DNA from: a bacterium
GTDB lineage: Bacteria; Oederibacteriota; Muellerivitia; Muellerivitales; Muellerivitaceae
Assembly: GCA_035549195.1 (NCBI GenBank)
Contig: DASZRK010000036.1
Coordinates: forward strand, 1-47,975
Length of the DNA: 47,975 bases
Direction of reading: 5' to 3'
The position numbers and the translations under genes are program-made. The notes under the pieces are model-generated. The model did no database searches. It saw only the letters and a program-made list of their open reading frames with translations, and was not told the origin of the DNA. Below are positions 1 through 7,586 of the stretch, piece by piece; position 1 is the stretch's first letter, and every line of letters begins with the position of its first letter.

Positions 1-1
1 A

Positions 2-300
2 CCTTCCGCCACCTCGACGTCGACCTTCAGCGTGACCTCGACGCCCACCCTGACCGGCACGAACACCGCGACTTTCACCGTCACCTTGACGGCGACCCTG
101 ACACCTTCCGCTACCCCGACGTCGACCTTCACCGTGACCTCGACACCCACCCTGACCGGCACGAGCACCGAGACTTCCACCGCCACCTCGACCGCCACCC
201 TGACGCCCACCTCCACCAGCACGGGAACGTCCACGAGCACCTCGACCACCACCCTGACCCCGACCTCCACCAGCACGGGAACGCCCACGAACACCCCGAC
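2..300 (+). repeat. In-frame tandem repeats encoding the Thr/Pro stalk
   Basis: A 102-bp unit (34 codons) starting near 3 is repeated near 105 with few changes. A second, 54-bp unit recurs at 211 and 265 (CTCCACCAGCACGGGA). Both periods are multiples of three, so copy-number change would lengthen or shorten the stalk without a frameshift. Confidence 0.6.
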
Positions 301-910
301 ATCCACTTCTTCGCGGACCCCGACCGCCACGGCGACTTCCACCTCCACCTTCACGCCTACTTCGACGGCAACAGGTACGGGCACTTCCACGGCGTCCTCG
401 ACGGCCACGAACACCGCAACCTCCACGGCCACCCGGACCGCGACCTCCACCGCGACCCTTACCCCGACCGCCACGGCCACTTCGACCGTCACCAATACCA
501 CGACCTCCACACCTTCCCGCACCCCGACCTTGACCCCCACCATCACCAACACCCCCGCGGCGACCGCCACCCCGACCCCCCGGACCATCACACTCAGCAT
601 TGTTACGGGCGGCCCGAACTTCGAGTACCAGGCTGCCGGGTTCACGAACGCCGCCAATGGGGTGTTGACCATGACAGCCCGAGTGGGGGATACGATCATC
701 TTCCCGGCAAGCACCCTGCACCCGTTGCGCTTCGACGCGAACAACGCCACCTGCATCTACGCGGGAGTGACCTCCAACCAGACCTACGCGGTGACCGCCA
801 CCGGGACCTATTACTTCCATTGCCAGAACCACGTCCAAACCTGTTCCGCGGCGGTCTGTGGTTCGACCAATTGCACCGCTATGGCCGGTGTCTTGACCGT
901 GACCCCTTAA
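2..910 (+). CDS. Thr/Pro-rich surface protein with C-terminal cupredoxin domain (5' end outside window)
   Basis: The frame is open to the left edge, so the start is missing. About the first 190 visible residues are a low-complexity Thr/Ser/Pro chain, the type of extended, probably glycosylated stalk also seen in the giant proteins to the right. The last 100 or so residues form a compact domain with a putative type 1 copper site: His in TLHPLRF, Cys and His in YYFHCQNH, and Met in TAMAGVL, the usual H...C..H...M order of plastocyanin-like folds. The His-to-Met segment carries an extra Cys-rich insertion (CSAAVCGSTNC). Unlike the giants it has no FlgD-like C-terminal domain. Copper binding is inferred from motif order only. 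A terminator follows directly. Confidence 0.7.
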   Translation, partial: PSATSTSTFSVTSTPTLTGTNTATFTVTLTATLTPSATPTSTFTVTSTPTLTGTSTETSTATSTATLTPTSTSTGTSTSTSTTTLTPTSTSTGTPTNTPTSTSSRTPTATATSTSTFTPTSTATGTGTSTASSTATNTATSTATRTATSTATLTPTATATSTVTNTTTSTPSRTPTLTPTITNTPAATATPTPRTITLSIVTGGPNFEYQAAGFTNAANGVLTMTARVGDTIIFPASTLHPLRFDANNATCIYAGVTSNQTYAVTATGTYYFHCQNHVQTCSAAVCGSTNCTAMAGVLTVTP

Positions 911-924
911 ATCCATCCTTTCCG

Positions 925-961
925 GGCCCCCGTCCTCTCCACGGGGGCCTTTTCTGTTTTT
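925..961 (+). terminator. Rho-independent terminator after the cupredoxin gene
   Basis: Perfect 9-bp stem GGCCCCCGT / ACGGGGGCC with a 7-nt loop, followed by a T-rich tail (TTTTCTGTTTTT), 15 bp after the stop codon. Confidence 0.85.
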
Positions 962-1007
962 ACGGAAGTGTTATAGTTGGGCTTCCAAAATCCCACCGAG
1001 GAAGCCC

Positions 1008-1832
1008 ATGACCCATATCCGTCTCGCCCACAGCCCCGACGCCGACGACGCCTTCATGTTCTATGGCCTGGCCAAGGACAAGATCGACACCGAGGGCATC
1101 ACCTACGAACACATCCTCAAGGACATCCAGACCCTGAACGAATGGGCCAAGGAAGGCCGCATGGAGGTCACCGCCCTCTCGGCCCACGCCTACGCTTACG
1201 TGAAGGACAAATACGCCATCCTGAGCCACGGGGGGAGCATCGGGAAGAACTACGGGCCCATGGTCGTGGCCCGGGAGGCCCGGCCCCTGGAGTCCTTCAA
1301 GCGCATCGCGGTCCCCGGCAAGATGACGAGCGCTTTTTTGGCCCTCAAACTCCGCCATCCGGATTTCGAGGAAGTGGTCATGGACTTCGACGCCATCCAG
1401 CCCGCCGTGAAGGACGGGAAGGTGGAGGCGGGGCTCCTCATCCATGAGGGGCAATTGACCTACCAGAACGACGGACTTAAATGCGTGGTGGAACTGGGCC
1501 AATGGTGGTTCGAACGGACGAAACTGCCGCTTCCCATGGGCGTGAACGGCATCCGCCGGGACCTGCCGGAGGATGTGAAGGCCAAGGTCTCCAAGCACCT
1601 CAAACAGTCCATCCAGTATTCCCTCGACCACCGGGACGCGGCGCTCGATTACGCGCTGGCCTTCGGCCGGGGCCTGCCCCGGGACGTGGCCGACCGATTC
1701 GTCGGCATGTGGGTCAACGACCGCACGGTCGATATGGGCGAGGAGGGCCGCAAGGCCATCCGGACCTTCCTGGGGGAGGGTGAAACGAGGAAACTGATCC
1801 CCGCCGTGGGCGTGATCGAGTTCGTCAACTGA
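1008..1832 (+). CDS. mqnD: 1,4-dihydroxy-6-naphthoate synthase-like protein (futalosine menaquinone pathway)
   Basis: 274 residues, the usual MqnD length. The N-terminus IRLAHSPDADDAFMFYGL is the family's substrate-lip signature. The two-lobed periplasmic-binding-protein-like fold is suggested by the later segments ALSAHAYAYVKDKYAILSHG and MGVNGIRRDL. MqnD converts cyclic dehypoxanthinyl futalosine to 1,4-dihydroxy-6-naphthoate in the cytoplasm, late in the alternative menaquinone route. The ATG is preceded by GAGGAAGCCC, a good ribosome site. No other mqn gene is visible, so a related substrate-binding paralogue (MqnA-like) cannot be excluded. The gene stands alone behind a terminator. Confidence 0.75.
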   Translation: MTHIRLAHSPDADDAFMFYGLAKDKIDTEGITYEHILKDIQTLNEWAKEGRMEVTALSAHAYAYVKDKYAILSHGGSIGKNYGPMVVAREARPLESFKRIAVPGKMTSAFLALKLRHPDFEEVVMDFDAIQPAVKDGKVEAGLLIHEGQLTYQNDGLKCVVELGQWWFERTKLPLPMGVNGIRRDLPEDVKAKVSKHLKQSIQYSLDHRDAALDYALAFGRGLPRDVADRFVGMWVNDRTVDMGEEGRKAIRTFLGEGETRKLIPAVGVIEFVN

Positions 1833-1876
1833 AGGCTTTTACCGCGCGGACGCGCAGACGTGGAGTGAACCCCTCG

Positions 1877-2218
1877 ATGGCCGTACGGCGCCAAGCAAAA
1901 CCATCTTGGTCCCTCTACGTCGTCGAATGCGCGGATGGGTCCTATTACACCGGCATCGCCAAGGACGTGGACAAGCGCATCGAAGCCCATAACACGGGCA
2001 AAGGCGCCAAATACACCGCCACCCACGGGCCCGTGACCCTGGTCTTCCAGGAAGCCCAGGCCAGCTATTCGGCGGCCCTGCGCCGCGAGTACCAGGTGAA
2101 GACCTTATCGAAAAAGCGGAAGGTGCGGTTCATCGGCGGGGAAAAATTGCCCAAACCGCCCCGGAAGGCGAAAATGACCTTCCAAAGGAACCAAAGGTCC
2201 AGGAAGTCCAAGGCTTGA
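1877..2218 (+). CDS. GIY-YIG domain protein (YhbQ/UPF0213 type)
   Basis: About 113 residues. The core WSLYVVECADGSYYTGIAKDV is the GIY-YIG nuclease signature in the YhbQ-like form, followed by the conserved basic segment RIEAHNTGKGAKYT and an ALRREYQVKTLSKKRK helix. Members are small single-domain proteins with nuclease activity on DNA shown for some. I place the start at the ATG at 1877 because GGAG at 1862-1865 sits 11 nt upstream; a GTG at 1865 in the same frame would overlap that site. The C-terminus is Lys/Arg-rich, fitting nucleic-acid binding. It lies 10 bp before the next gene, so the two are probably co-transcribed. Confidence 0.75.
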   Translation: MAVRRQAKPSWSLYVVECADGSYYTGIAKDVDKRIEAHNTGKGAKYTATHGPVTLVFQEAQASYSAALRREYQVKTLSKKRKVRFIGGEKLPKPPRKAKMTFQRNQRSRKSKA

Positions 2219-2228
2219 ACGGAGCCCC

Positions 2229-2666
2229 ATGACCAAGCGCTACAATCTTTATATGCCCGGGGAGTACAGTTTCAAGGGCCATTTCCTGCCTTTGATCGAG
2301 AAGGCGGAACTGGACGCCTTCGAGGCGGATACCCATCGCTGGGGCATCCAGCGAAAGGACAACAACCACCTTTGCGTCTTCCTGGAACATTCCCTGAAAA
2401 TGGGACCGTCCCATTTCACCCAAGGGGAAGAGACCGGACGTTTCGCGATCCAAGCCCCGAAAGACAAAGCCTTGTTCGAGAGGATCCTGGGTGACCGGAA
2501 GGAGGTCTCGGTCTTCGCCCTTTTCTACACGCCCCGCATGACCCCCTTGGCCTGGAAGGTGATGATCGAGCTGGCCGACGATCCGAAGATCCTGGTCATG
2601 GACGATGCCCGTAATTTCATGCCGGGCCCCGATTGCGCCCTGGAGTTGAAGGGGTTGATGGTTTAG
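2229..2666 (+). CDS. Hypothetical protein, 145 residues
   Basis: I do not recognise a family. The protein is soluble, with no signal peptide or membrane segment, and has a mixed alpha/beta pattern with several hydrophobic strands (NHLCVFLEHSL, VSVFALFYTPRM, WKVMIELADDPKILVMDDA). The ATG follows GGAGCCCC. It sits 10 bp after the GIY-YIG gene and 35 bp before the Nudix gene on the same strand, so the three probably form one transcript. No catalytic motif is evident. Confidence 0.6.
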   Translation: MTKRYNLYMPGEYSFKGHFLPLIEKAELDAFEADTHRWGIQRKDNNHLCVFLEHSLKMGPSHFTQGEETGRFAIQAPKDKALFERILGDRKEVSVFALFYTPRMTPLAWKVMIELADDPKILVMDDARNFMPGPDCALELKGLMV

Positions 2667-2701
2667 TATCCGGGTGGAGCCGGACGAACCCAAGGAGACC
2701 C

Positions 2702-3508
2702 ATGACCCCCCCCGATCCATCCCGTCCGGTGCTTGAGGTGGGCGCGGCCCTCATCTTCAAGGACGGCAAGTTCCTCATCACCCAGCGGCTGGACTCCGAT
2801 TCCTTCGGCGGCCATTGGGAGCTGCCGGGGGGCAAGAAGGAACCCAACGAGACCCTGGAACAATGCGTGGTGCGGGAGCTCAAGGAAGAGCTGGACATCG
2901 AGATCGAGATCCAGCATTTCTTCCGGATCCTGACCTATCACTACCCCCAGCGGTCGGTGCGGTTGAACATCTTCTTCTGTTCCCATAAAAGCGGGGAGCC
3001 CAAGACCATCGAATGCCAGGCCTATGCCTGGGTCGATCCCAAGGACCTGCCCACCTATAAATTCCCCGAAGCCGACCACATCCTCATCCAGGAACTGTCC
3101 CAACGGAACGATTGGGACCGCTACCTGAAAAGCCTGAAATATCCCCATGAGTATTACGAGGGCATCCGGCTCTTCAATTCGGGGGAGTTCTTCGAATGCC
3201 ACGAGATGCTGGAGGATATCTGGCACCCCTCGGAAGGCCAGGAACGCCTGCACTATCAGGGCATCATCCAGGCCGCCATCGCCCTGGAACATTTCAGGAA
3301 GGGTAACCATACGGGGGCCCTGGGTCTTTACGAGAAGGCCCTGGAGAAATGGGCCCAACTGCCGCCCCAGTTCATGGGGGTGGACCTGAAAGGGTTAAAA
3401 GAGAAGCTGGACCTCTTTTTCGGCGAGGTCCAAAAGGCCGGTCCGGCGGATATGGCGAAGGTGGACCGGGGCCTCATCCCGAAGATCCCTCTGCCGCCCC
3501 TTCAATAG
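2702..3508 (+). CDS. Nudix hydrolase fused to a DUF309 domain
   Basis: 268 residues from the ATG at 2702, chosen over an upstream in-frame GTG because AGGAG lies 5 bp before it. Residues 10-135 are a MutT-type Nudix domain; the Nudix box begins at G44 and shows E50 and REL-KEE at 58-63, with the usual Gly at position 65 replaced by Asp. Nudix enzymes cleave nucleoside diphosphates linked to another group, such as oxidised nucleotides. Residues 150-215 are DUF309, recognised by YYEGIRLFNSGEFFECHEML and HYQGIIQAAIAL, a helical domain of unknown function usually found as a stand-alone protein. The 3' end overlaps the convergent neighbour's stop by 7 bp. Confidence 0.85.
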   Translation: MTPPDPSRPVLEVGAALIFKDGKFLITQRLDSDSFGGHWELPGGKKEPNETLEQCVVRELKEELDIEIEIQHFFRILTYHYPQRSVRLNIFFCSHKSGEPKTIECQAYAWVDPKDLPTYKFPEADHILIQELSQRNDWDRYLKSLKYPHEYYEGIRLFNSGEFFECHEMLEDIWHPSEGQERLHYQGIIQAAIALEHFRKGNHTGALGLYEKALEKWAQLPPQFMGVDLKGLKEKLDLFFGEVQKAGPADMAKVDRGLIPKIPLPPLQ

Positions 3509-4563
3509 TGATAGCTGAACGAGAGCCCTAAGTCCCCGCCGGTGTAGTCCACCTTGGCGGAGGTATAGCCCGGTGTTCCGATGAGCGAGGATGGGTTCAG
3601 GCCCATCTGGCCGCTCGGGTCGAAGGAAAGCACCAGGTTCTGGCCCGCCCCCACCCCTTCGATCCCGTCCCCATGGATGTTGTCGGTCGTGGCCCAGCGG
3701 CCGCGCAGGAAAGCGCTGGCCGAGAATTCATCGTCGATCGCCAATTCGAAGCCGCCCCCCAGGAATCCCCCGAAGCCTACGCCGCCCACTTGGCCCGCCT
3801 GTTGGGTGACCCCCGCATAGGTGATGTTGACGTTCACCAGGGTGTTGTAGAGGCCGGCCCCGCCCTTCGCGAAAAGCCGGAAGGACCCGAGCTTGAAGAA
3901 CCGCATATATTCGGGTTGGACGGCGATCATGGTGGGCTGGAAGACCTCCAGGTACTGTCCCGTCGAGTCGGAAGCGGTCCCGCGGTAGCCGTTGAAGGCG
4001 GCTACGTTGAAATCCATTCCCCAAGCGTCGAGGGTGTCGAGCATGAAGCCGACCTCCAGGTCCACCATGGGGCCGAAACCGTCCAAGCTCCCGCCGGGGC
4101 TGTAGGCGGGGTTGTTCTTGATGAAGGCGGCGGGAGCCTTGGCCATGTCCCCGAGGGAGGCGGTGGCGGCCCCCAGGTCCACTTGGATCCAGGTCGGGGG
4201 CTTGCGGAAGACCCGGGGATAGGGGTCCGCCCTTTCCGCCTCCCAAATGAGCCGGGCCCGGATGGTCTCGGCCAGGTTCCAGACCTCGAAGTTGTCCGCG
4301 TGGATGGAAAGGCTTTGGTCGAAATATTCCAGGGCCCGGGGCTCCTGGTGGAGGAAGTAATAGGAATAGCCGATGAGCTGGGCCGCTTTCCAGAGGGTCG
4401 GGTCCTGCCGCAGGGCCTCCTTCAGGTAGGGGATGGCCTTCTCGTATTCATGCTGGGCATAAAGGCCGAAGCCGGCCACGTAATAGTCATTGGAAGTGGC
4501 CGCTTGGGAAATGGGCGAAATAGCGAGGAACAATAGAACCGCGAAAAGATTCCGCAAGGTCAT
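3502..4563 (-). CDS. Secreted TPR protein with outer-membrane beta-barrel C-terminus
   Basis: 353 residues. An N-terminal signal peptide (MTLRNLFAVLLFLAISPISQAA) is followed by TPR-like helices at about 25-110 (YVAGFGLYAQHEYEKAIPYL, IGYSYYFLHQEPRALEYFDQ). The remaining 220 residues alternate polar and aromatic/hydrophobic residues with glycine turns and end in ...LSFSYHY, the terminal aromatic typical of beta-barrel proteins handled by the BAM complex. It is probably an outer-membrane protein with a periplasmic TPR arm. Ligand or substrate is unknown. An AAGGGG ribosome site precedes the ATG. The gene is monocistronic and convergent with the Nudix gene. Confidence 0.7.
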   Translation of the reverse strand: MTLRNLFAVLLFLAISPISQAATSNDYYVAGFGLYAQHEYEKAIPYLKEALRQDPTLWKAAQLIGYSYYFLHQEPRALEYFDQSLSIHADNFEVWNLAETIRARLIWEAERADPYPRVFRKPPTWIQVDLGAATASLGDMAKAPAAFIKNNPAYSPGGSLDGFGPMVDLEVGFMLDTLDAWGMDFNVAAFNGYRGTASDSTGQYLEVFQPTMIAVQPEYMRFFKLGSFRLFAKGGAGLYNTLVNVNITYAGVTQQAGQVGGVGFGGFLGGGFELAIDDEFSASAFLRGRWATTDNIHGDGIEGVGAGQNLVLSFDPSGQMGLNPSSLIGTPGYTSAKVDYTGGDLGLSFSYHY

Positions 4564-4673
4564 TCAACCCCTTTGAAATAGGACGGGGTCATTGTCCCCG
4601 CAAAGTTGCGGGAAGGCAAAGGGAACGGGTCGGGCGGGACGGCGGATGGCGGGATGATCCCGGCGGGTGGGGG

Positions 4674-5600
4674 TCAAGGATGGCTTTGGCCGGCTTCCAG
4701 GTTCCTTTTCCACATGGGGAACTTGACCCGTTCCAGGGCGCTGTGGCGGGTCAGGCCCTTGAAGGCCTCCTCGTCCATCCGCGCGCCCCCTTCAAGGGTC
4801 AAGGCCAACACCTCGGGCCGAGGTTGGAAAGCGGGCTCCCGTCCGGCCGGCGCCTTTTGGTTATAAGGGCAGACCGTTTGGCAGAGGTCACAGCCCGCCA
4901 GGTAGCCATGAAGCTCCGCCTTTTCCGGCAAGGGACTGCGGTGCTCGAGGGTCAGATAGCTGATGCATTTGGTGGCGTTCAGGAGACCCGGTTCCTCCAG
5001 GGCCCCGACGGGACAGGCGTCCAGGCAGGACGTGCAGGTCTTGCAGAGGTCCTCGACCGGCGCATCGAAGGCCAGCTCGGCGTCGGTGAGGATCTCGCCC
5101 AGGAAGAGGAAGGACCCGTAGGTCCTGTTCAAAAGAAGGGTGTTCTTGCCGATCCAGCCCAGCCCCGCCCGCGCCGCGAACCCCCGCTCCAGGATGGGGC
5201 CGGTGTCCGCATAGGCCCTGGTCTTCGCGCCCGGGGAAAGTTCCGAGGATAGATGGCCGCCCAGGGCCTCGAGTTTTTCCCGGACCACCTCGTGATAATC
5301 CTGTCCCCAGGCGTAGCAGGAGATGGGGTGCTTTTCCAAAAGGGGGTAGTGCTCGGGGGCGGGGTTGTAGCTCAGGGCGACGCTCACGACCGAGAGCGCC
5401 CCGGGGAGGAGCGTCCGGGGATCGTGGCGTTCTTCCTTGCGCCGTTCCAAGTATCCCATCTCCCCCGCATAGCCCTTCCCCAGCCATTCAAGGAAGGAAG
5501 CGTGTTCGGGCACGGGACCGGCGGGGGAGACACCGCAAAGCTCGAAACCCAGTTCCCGGGCCTTTTGTTTCAGGCGGGAAGACCTTTCGGCCGGGGTCAT
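4674..5600 (-). CDS. queG: Epoxyqueuosine reductase
   Basis: 308 residues from the ATG at 5600. It carries the QueG signatures: YADTGPILERGFAARAGLGWIGKN in the cobalamin/substrate region and two ferredoxin-like 4Fe-4S motifs, CKTCTSCLDACPVGAL near residue 185-200 and CDLCQTVCPYNQ near 235-250. The enzyme reduces epoxyqueuosine to queuosine in the wobble position of GUN-decoding tRNAs, using cobalamin and iron-sulfur clusters. The start overlaps the stop of the upstream gene by 4 nt (ATGA), so translation is likely coupled. A longer in-frame reading extends upstream, but it runs through that neighbour and lacks family similarity. Confidence 0.9.
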   Translation of the reverse strand: MTPAERSSRLKQKARELGFELCGVSPAGPVPEHASFLEWLGKGYAGEMGYLERRKEERHDPRTLLPGALSVVSVALSYNPAPEHYPLLEKHPISCYAWGQDYHEVVREKLEALGGHLSSELSPGAKTRAYADTGPILERGFAARAGLGWIGKNTLLLNRTYGSFLFLGEILTDAELAFDAPVEDLCKTCTSCLDACPVGALEEPGLLNATKCISYLTLEHRSPLPEKAELHGYLAGCDLCQTVCPYNQKAPAGREPAFQPRPEVLALTLEGGARMDEEAFKGLTRHSALERVKFPMWKRNLEAGQSHP

Positions 5601-6136
5601 TCGCGCCGCAGTTGCAGGTAGGTGAGGCCGCAGGCCGAGAGGCCGGCGAAGACCAGGACCACCAGGATGGTCCAGCGGTTGGGCCCTTCGACCCTGAGGA
5701 AGGCCACGAGGGCCCCCAGGGCGACGAGCCAGGCGAAGGCCACCCAGGCCCAATCGGAGGCCTTGCGGTCCCCGCTGTGGTGGGCCTGGAGCTTCAGGGA
5801 GAATTGCTGGAGGTTCAGGCGTTCCCGGGTGGTCCCGTGGTCCGCGAACCCGCCGACCTCCCGTAGGAGCGTCTCCACCACATAAAGCTGGAGTTCGCGG
5901 GCGGACAAGGGTGCGTCGGGCGAGATGGAGACCCGGTAGACCTTCGCGCCGGGGTCGAGGCTCAGGACGCATTCGCCATTGGAGCCATCGTGTTCGGTGA
6001 AGCGGATCGACTCCCAGCCGCTATCGGGCCCCTTCAGGGTGATCTCGACGGGGAAGCCCTTACGGTGCAGTTCCTCCATCAGCCGGGTGGCGACGGGCCG
6101 CTCCTGGGATTCGGGGGTGATGAGATAATCGGACAA
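5597..6136 (-). CDS. Hypothetical membrane protein upstream of queG
   Basis: 179 residues, family not recognised. The N-terminal 125 residues are soluble (MSDYLITPESQERPVATRLM). The C-terminus has two hydrophobic segments at about 130-150 and 156-174, then a short basic tail LQLRRE. This suggests a tail-end hairpin in the inner membrane with a cytoplasmic domain. Translation starts at a TTG supported by GAGGAG six bases upstream; no closer ATG fits. The 4-nt overlap with queG indicates an operon, although nothing in the sequence shows a role in queuosine synthesis. Confidence 0.65.
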   Translation of the reverse strand: MSDYLITPESQERPVATRLMEELHRKGFPVEITLKGPDSGWESIRFTEHDGSNGECVLSLDPGAKVYRVSISPDAPLSARELQLYVVETLLREVGGFADHGTTRERLNLQQFSLKLQAHHSGDRKASDWAWVAFAWLVALGALVAFLRVEGPNRWTILVVLVFAGLSACGLTYLQLRRE

Positions 6137-6168
6137 AGGATGCTCCTCAAAACGTTCCGAACGGCCTC

Positions 6169-6198
6169 AAAAAAAAATCCCCCCGGCTCCGGGGGGAT
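6169..6198 (-). terminator. Terminator of the mtnB-mtnD operon
   Basis: On the minus strand a stem of ATCCCCCCGG against CCGGGGGGAT is followed by about nine T residues (A-run at 6169-6177 on the plus strand). It lies downstream of mtnD and upstream of the 5597-6136 gene. Confidence 0.85.
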
Positions 6199-6280
6199 CG
6201 AACAGGGATCAAGGGGATGAACCCAGGTGATCGAAAGTCCTTATCGGCGTTTATCGGCGCTCATCCCTGTTGCTTAGCCG

Positions 6281-6748
6281 TTAGTTCTTCGCGCCGGCGG
6301 TCTCCACGTCCTTGCGGTAGTGGGGGGCCCAGCCGGACTGGTCCTTGAAGAGGCGCACGCAATGGATCTGCTTCTCGTCGGTCAGGTAAAAGCGGTGGAA
6401 GCGGTTGGCGGGCACCGAGATGTAATCCTTCGGTTCCACCAGGATCTTCATCCAGCGGTCGTCCAAGCTGCGGATCTCGAAGACCCCCGAGCCCCCGACC
6501 ACGAAGCGGACCTCGTCGTCGGTGTGCAGGTGTTCGCCCACGAACTTGTCGCAAAGGGCCTGGAAATTGGGCATCTCGGGCCACATCTTCACCTGGTCCA
6601 TGGTCACATAGCCGTTCTGCTTCATGATGCCTTCCAGGGGGGCTTTATAGGAGGCTTCGTCGGTGGGGAGGGTGAGATAGGTCACCCCTTGGCCGTTCAA
6701 CTCCTCCGCCGTGATATTGGCTCCCGAATCCAACCAGATGGCCTTCAT
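6281..6748 (-). CDS. mtnD: Acireductone dioxygenase
   Basis: 155 residues, cupin fold. The metal ligands fit the ARD pattern: H73, H75 and E79 in GEHLHTDDEVRFV, and H118 in ANRFHRFYL. The enzyme oxidises acireductone, with Fe giving the 2-keto acid precursor of methionine and Ni giving the off-pathway CO-producing reaction. It is slightly shorter than the typical 180-residue enzyme, ending soon after the second cupin motif. The ATG has a strong GGGAGG ribosome site. It is the second gene of an operon with mtnB, giving the dehydratase and dioxygenase steps of methylthioadenosine salvage; mtnA and the enolase/phosphatase steps are not in this window. The reaction needs O2. Confidence 0.9.
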   Translation of the reverse strand: MKAIWLDSGANITAEELNGQGVTYLTLPTDEASYKAPLEGIMKQNGYVTMDQVKMWPEMPNFQALCDKFVGEHLHTDDEVRFVVGGSGVFEIRSLDDRWMKILVEPKDYISVPANRFHRFYLTDEKQIHCVRLFKDQSGWAPHYRKDVETAGAKN

Positions 6749-6788
6749 GAAAACCTCCCAAAAACGAATTTTAAGTTCTTAATTTTTA

Positions 6789-6841
6789 ATTCTTAATGTT
6801 GGAGGTTTTGAATCAAGGATTCAAAACTCAAAATTAAGAAT
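6789..6841 (-). repeat. Intercistronic inverted repeat between mtnB and mtnD
   Basis: A perfect 10-bp hairpin GTTTTGAATC / GATTCAAAAC with a 3-nt loop (6805-6827) is nested inside an outer 9-bp inverted repeat ATTCTTAAT / ATTAAGAAT (6789-6797 with 6833-6841). It is strongly AT-rich in a GC-rich neighbourhood and occupies most of the 92-bp gap. In mRNA it lies just after the mtnB stop and before the mtnD ribosome site. Confidence 0.7.
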
Positions 6842-7512
6842 CAACCCTCTAAAGCAATGCCCAGCTGTTTCATGCGGCCCGCGGCCTCGAACAGGTAGTC
6901 GTAGCACTCGGCGTGGGTCTTGGCCTGTTTCCAATCCTTGCCCCAGACATAGACCCCGTGGCGCCGGACCAGCACCGCGTGGGACTTGGGGTTGTTCTTG
7001 ATGGCTTCCTCCAGGGAGTCGGCCAGGTCGCACTCATAGGCCGTGTTGTCGATGATGGGGACCTCCAGGGTGTCGAAGGCGCCCATGCCCTCGATGCCCT
7101 TTTCCATCTCCATGTTCTTGATGCGGAACTGCTTGTCGAAGAGCAGGGTGGCGGTGACCGCGTTGATGGAGTGGCTGTGCAGGACCGCCCCGGCGCCCCG
7201 GATCTTGTAGGCGTGCATGAAGAGGGGGGCGCATTGGGAGAGCTTCAGGCCCCGGCCGGGTTCCTGGGTGATGTTACCGTCCAGGTCGAGGCTGAAGATG
7301 TCCTCGGGCGCGAGGCGTTCCTTCATCACCCCGCTGGGGGCCATATAGATGGTGTTCCCCTCGCGGATGGAGATGCCGCCGCCGGTGCCGGAAGCCCAGC
7401 CCAGGGTGTAGAAATTGCGGCAAAGCTCACAGACCAGTTCCTTGATCTTTTGGGGGGAGGCGGAAGAAGCGGCGTACTTGGCGGGGGTCTCTTCTTTAAG
7501 TTGTGATGTCAT
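6841..7512 (-). CDS. mtnB: Methylthioribulose-1-phosphate dehydratase
   Basis: 223 residues of the class II aldolase/adducin fold. Family marks: GWASGTGGGISIR near 38-50, APSGVMKERL near 58-67, the zinc ligands H112 and H114 in VLHSHSINAV, and the third ligand H185 in VRRHGVYVWG. MtnB dehydrates 5-methylthioribulose-1-phosphate in the methionine salvage pathway, in the cytoplasm. The partner mtnD follows 92 bp downstream on the same strand, which separates this assignment from fuculose- or ribulose-phosphate aldolases. No clear ribosome site precedes the ATG, so initiation may be weak or leaderless. Confidence 0.88.
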   Translation of the reverse strand: MTSQLKEETPAKYAASSASPQKIKELVCELCRNFYTLGWASGTGGGISIREGNTIYMAPSGVMKERLAPEDIFSLDLDGNITQEPGRGLKLSQCAPLFMHAYKIRGAGAVLHSHSINAVTATLLFDKQFRIKNMEMEKGIEGMGAFDTLEVPIIDNTAYECDLADSLEEAIKNNPKSHAVLVRRHGVYVWGKDWKQAKTHAECYDYLFEAAGRMKQLGIALEG

Positions 7513-7586
7513 CGTAAGAAGAATTATCAGTTATCTTATTTTGAAGGTCAAGGGACAGGCCCTGAAGTTAACATGCATGGACCATC

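Noticed and set aside
5601-5972. Longer queG reading frame
   Set aside because: The extra 124 residues overlap the upstream gene in another frame and lack similarity to QueG; the ATG at 5600 fits both family length and the ATGA overlap.
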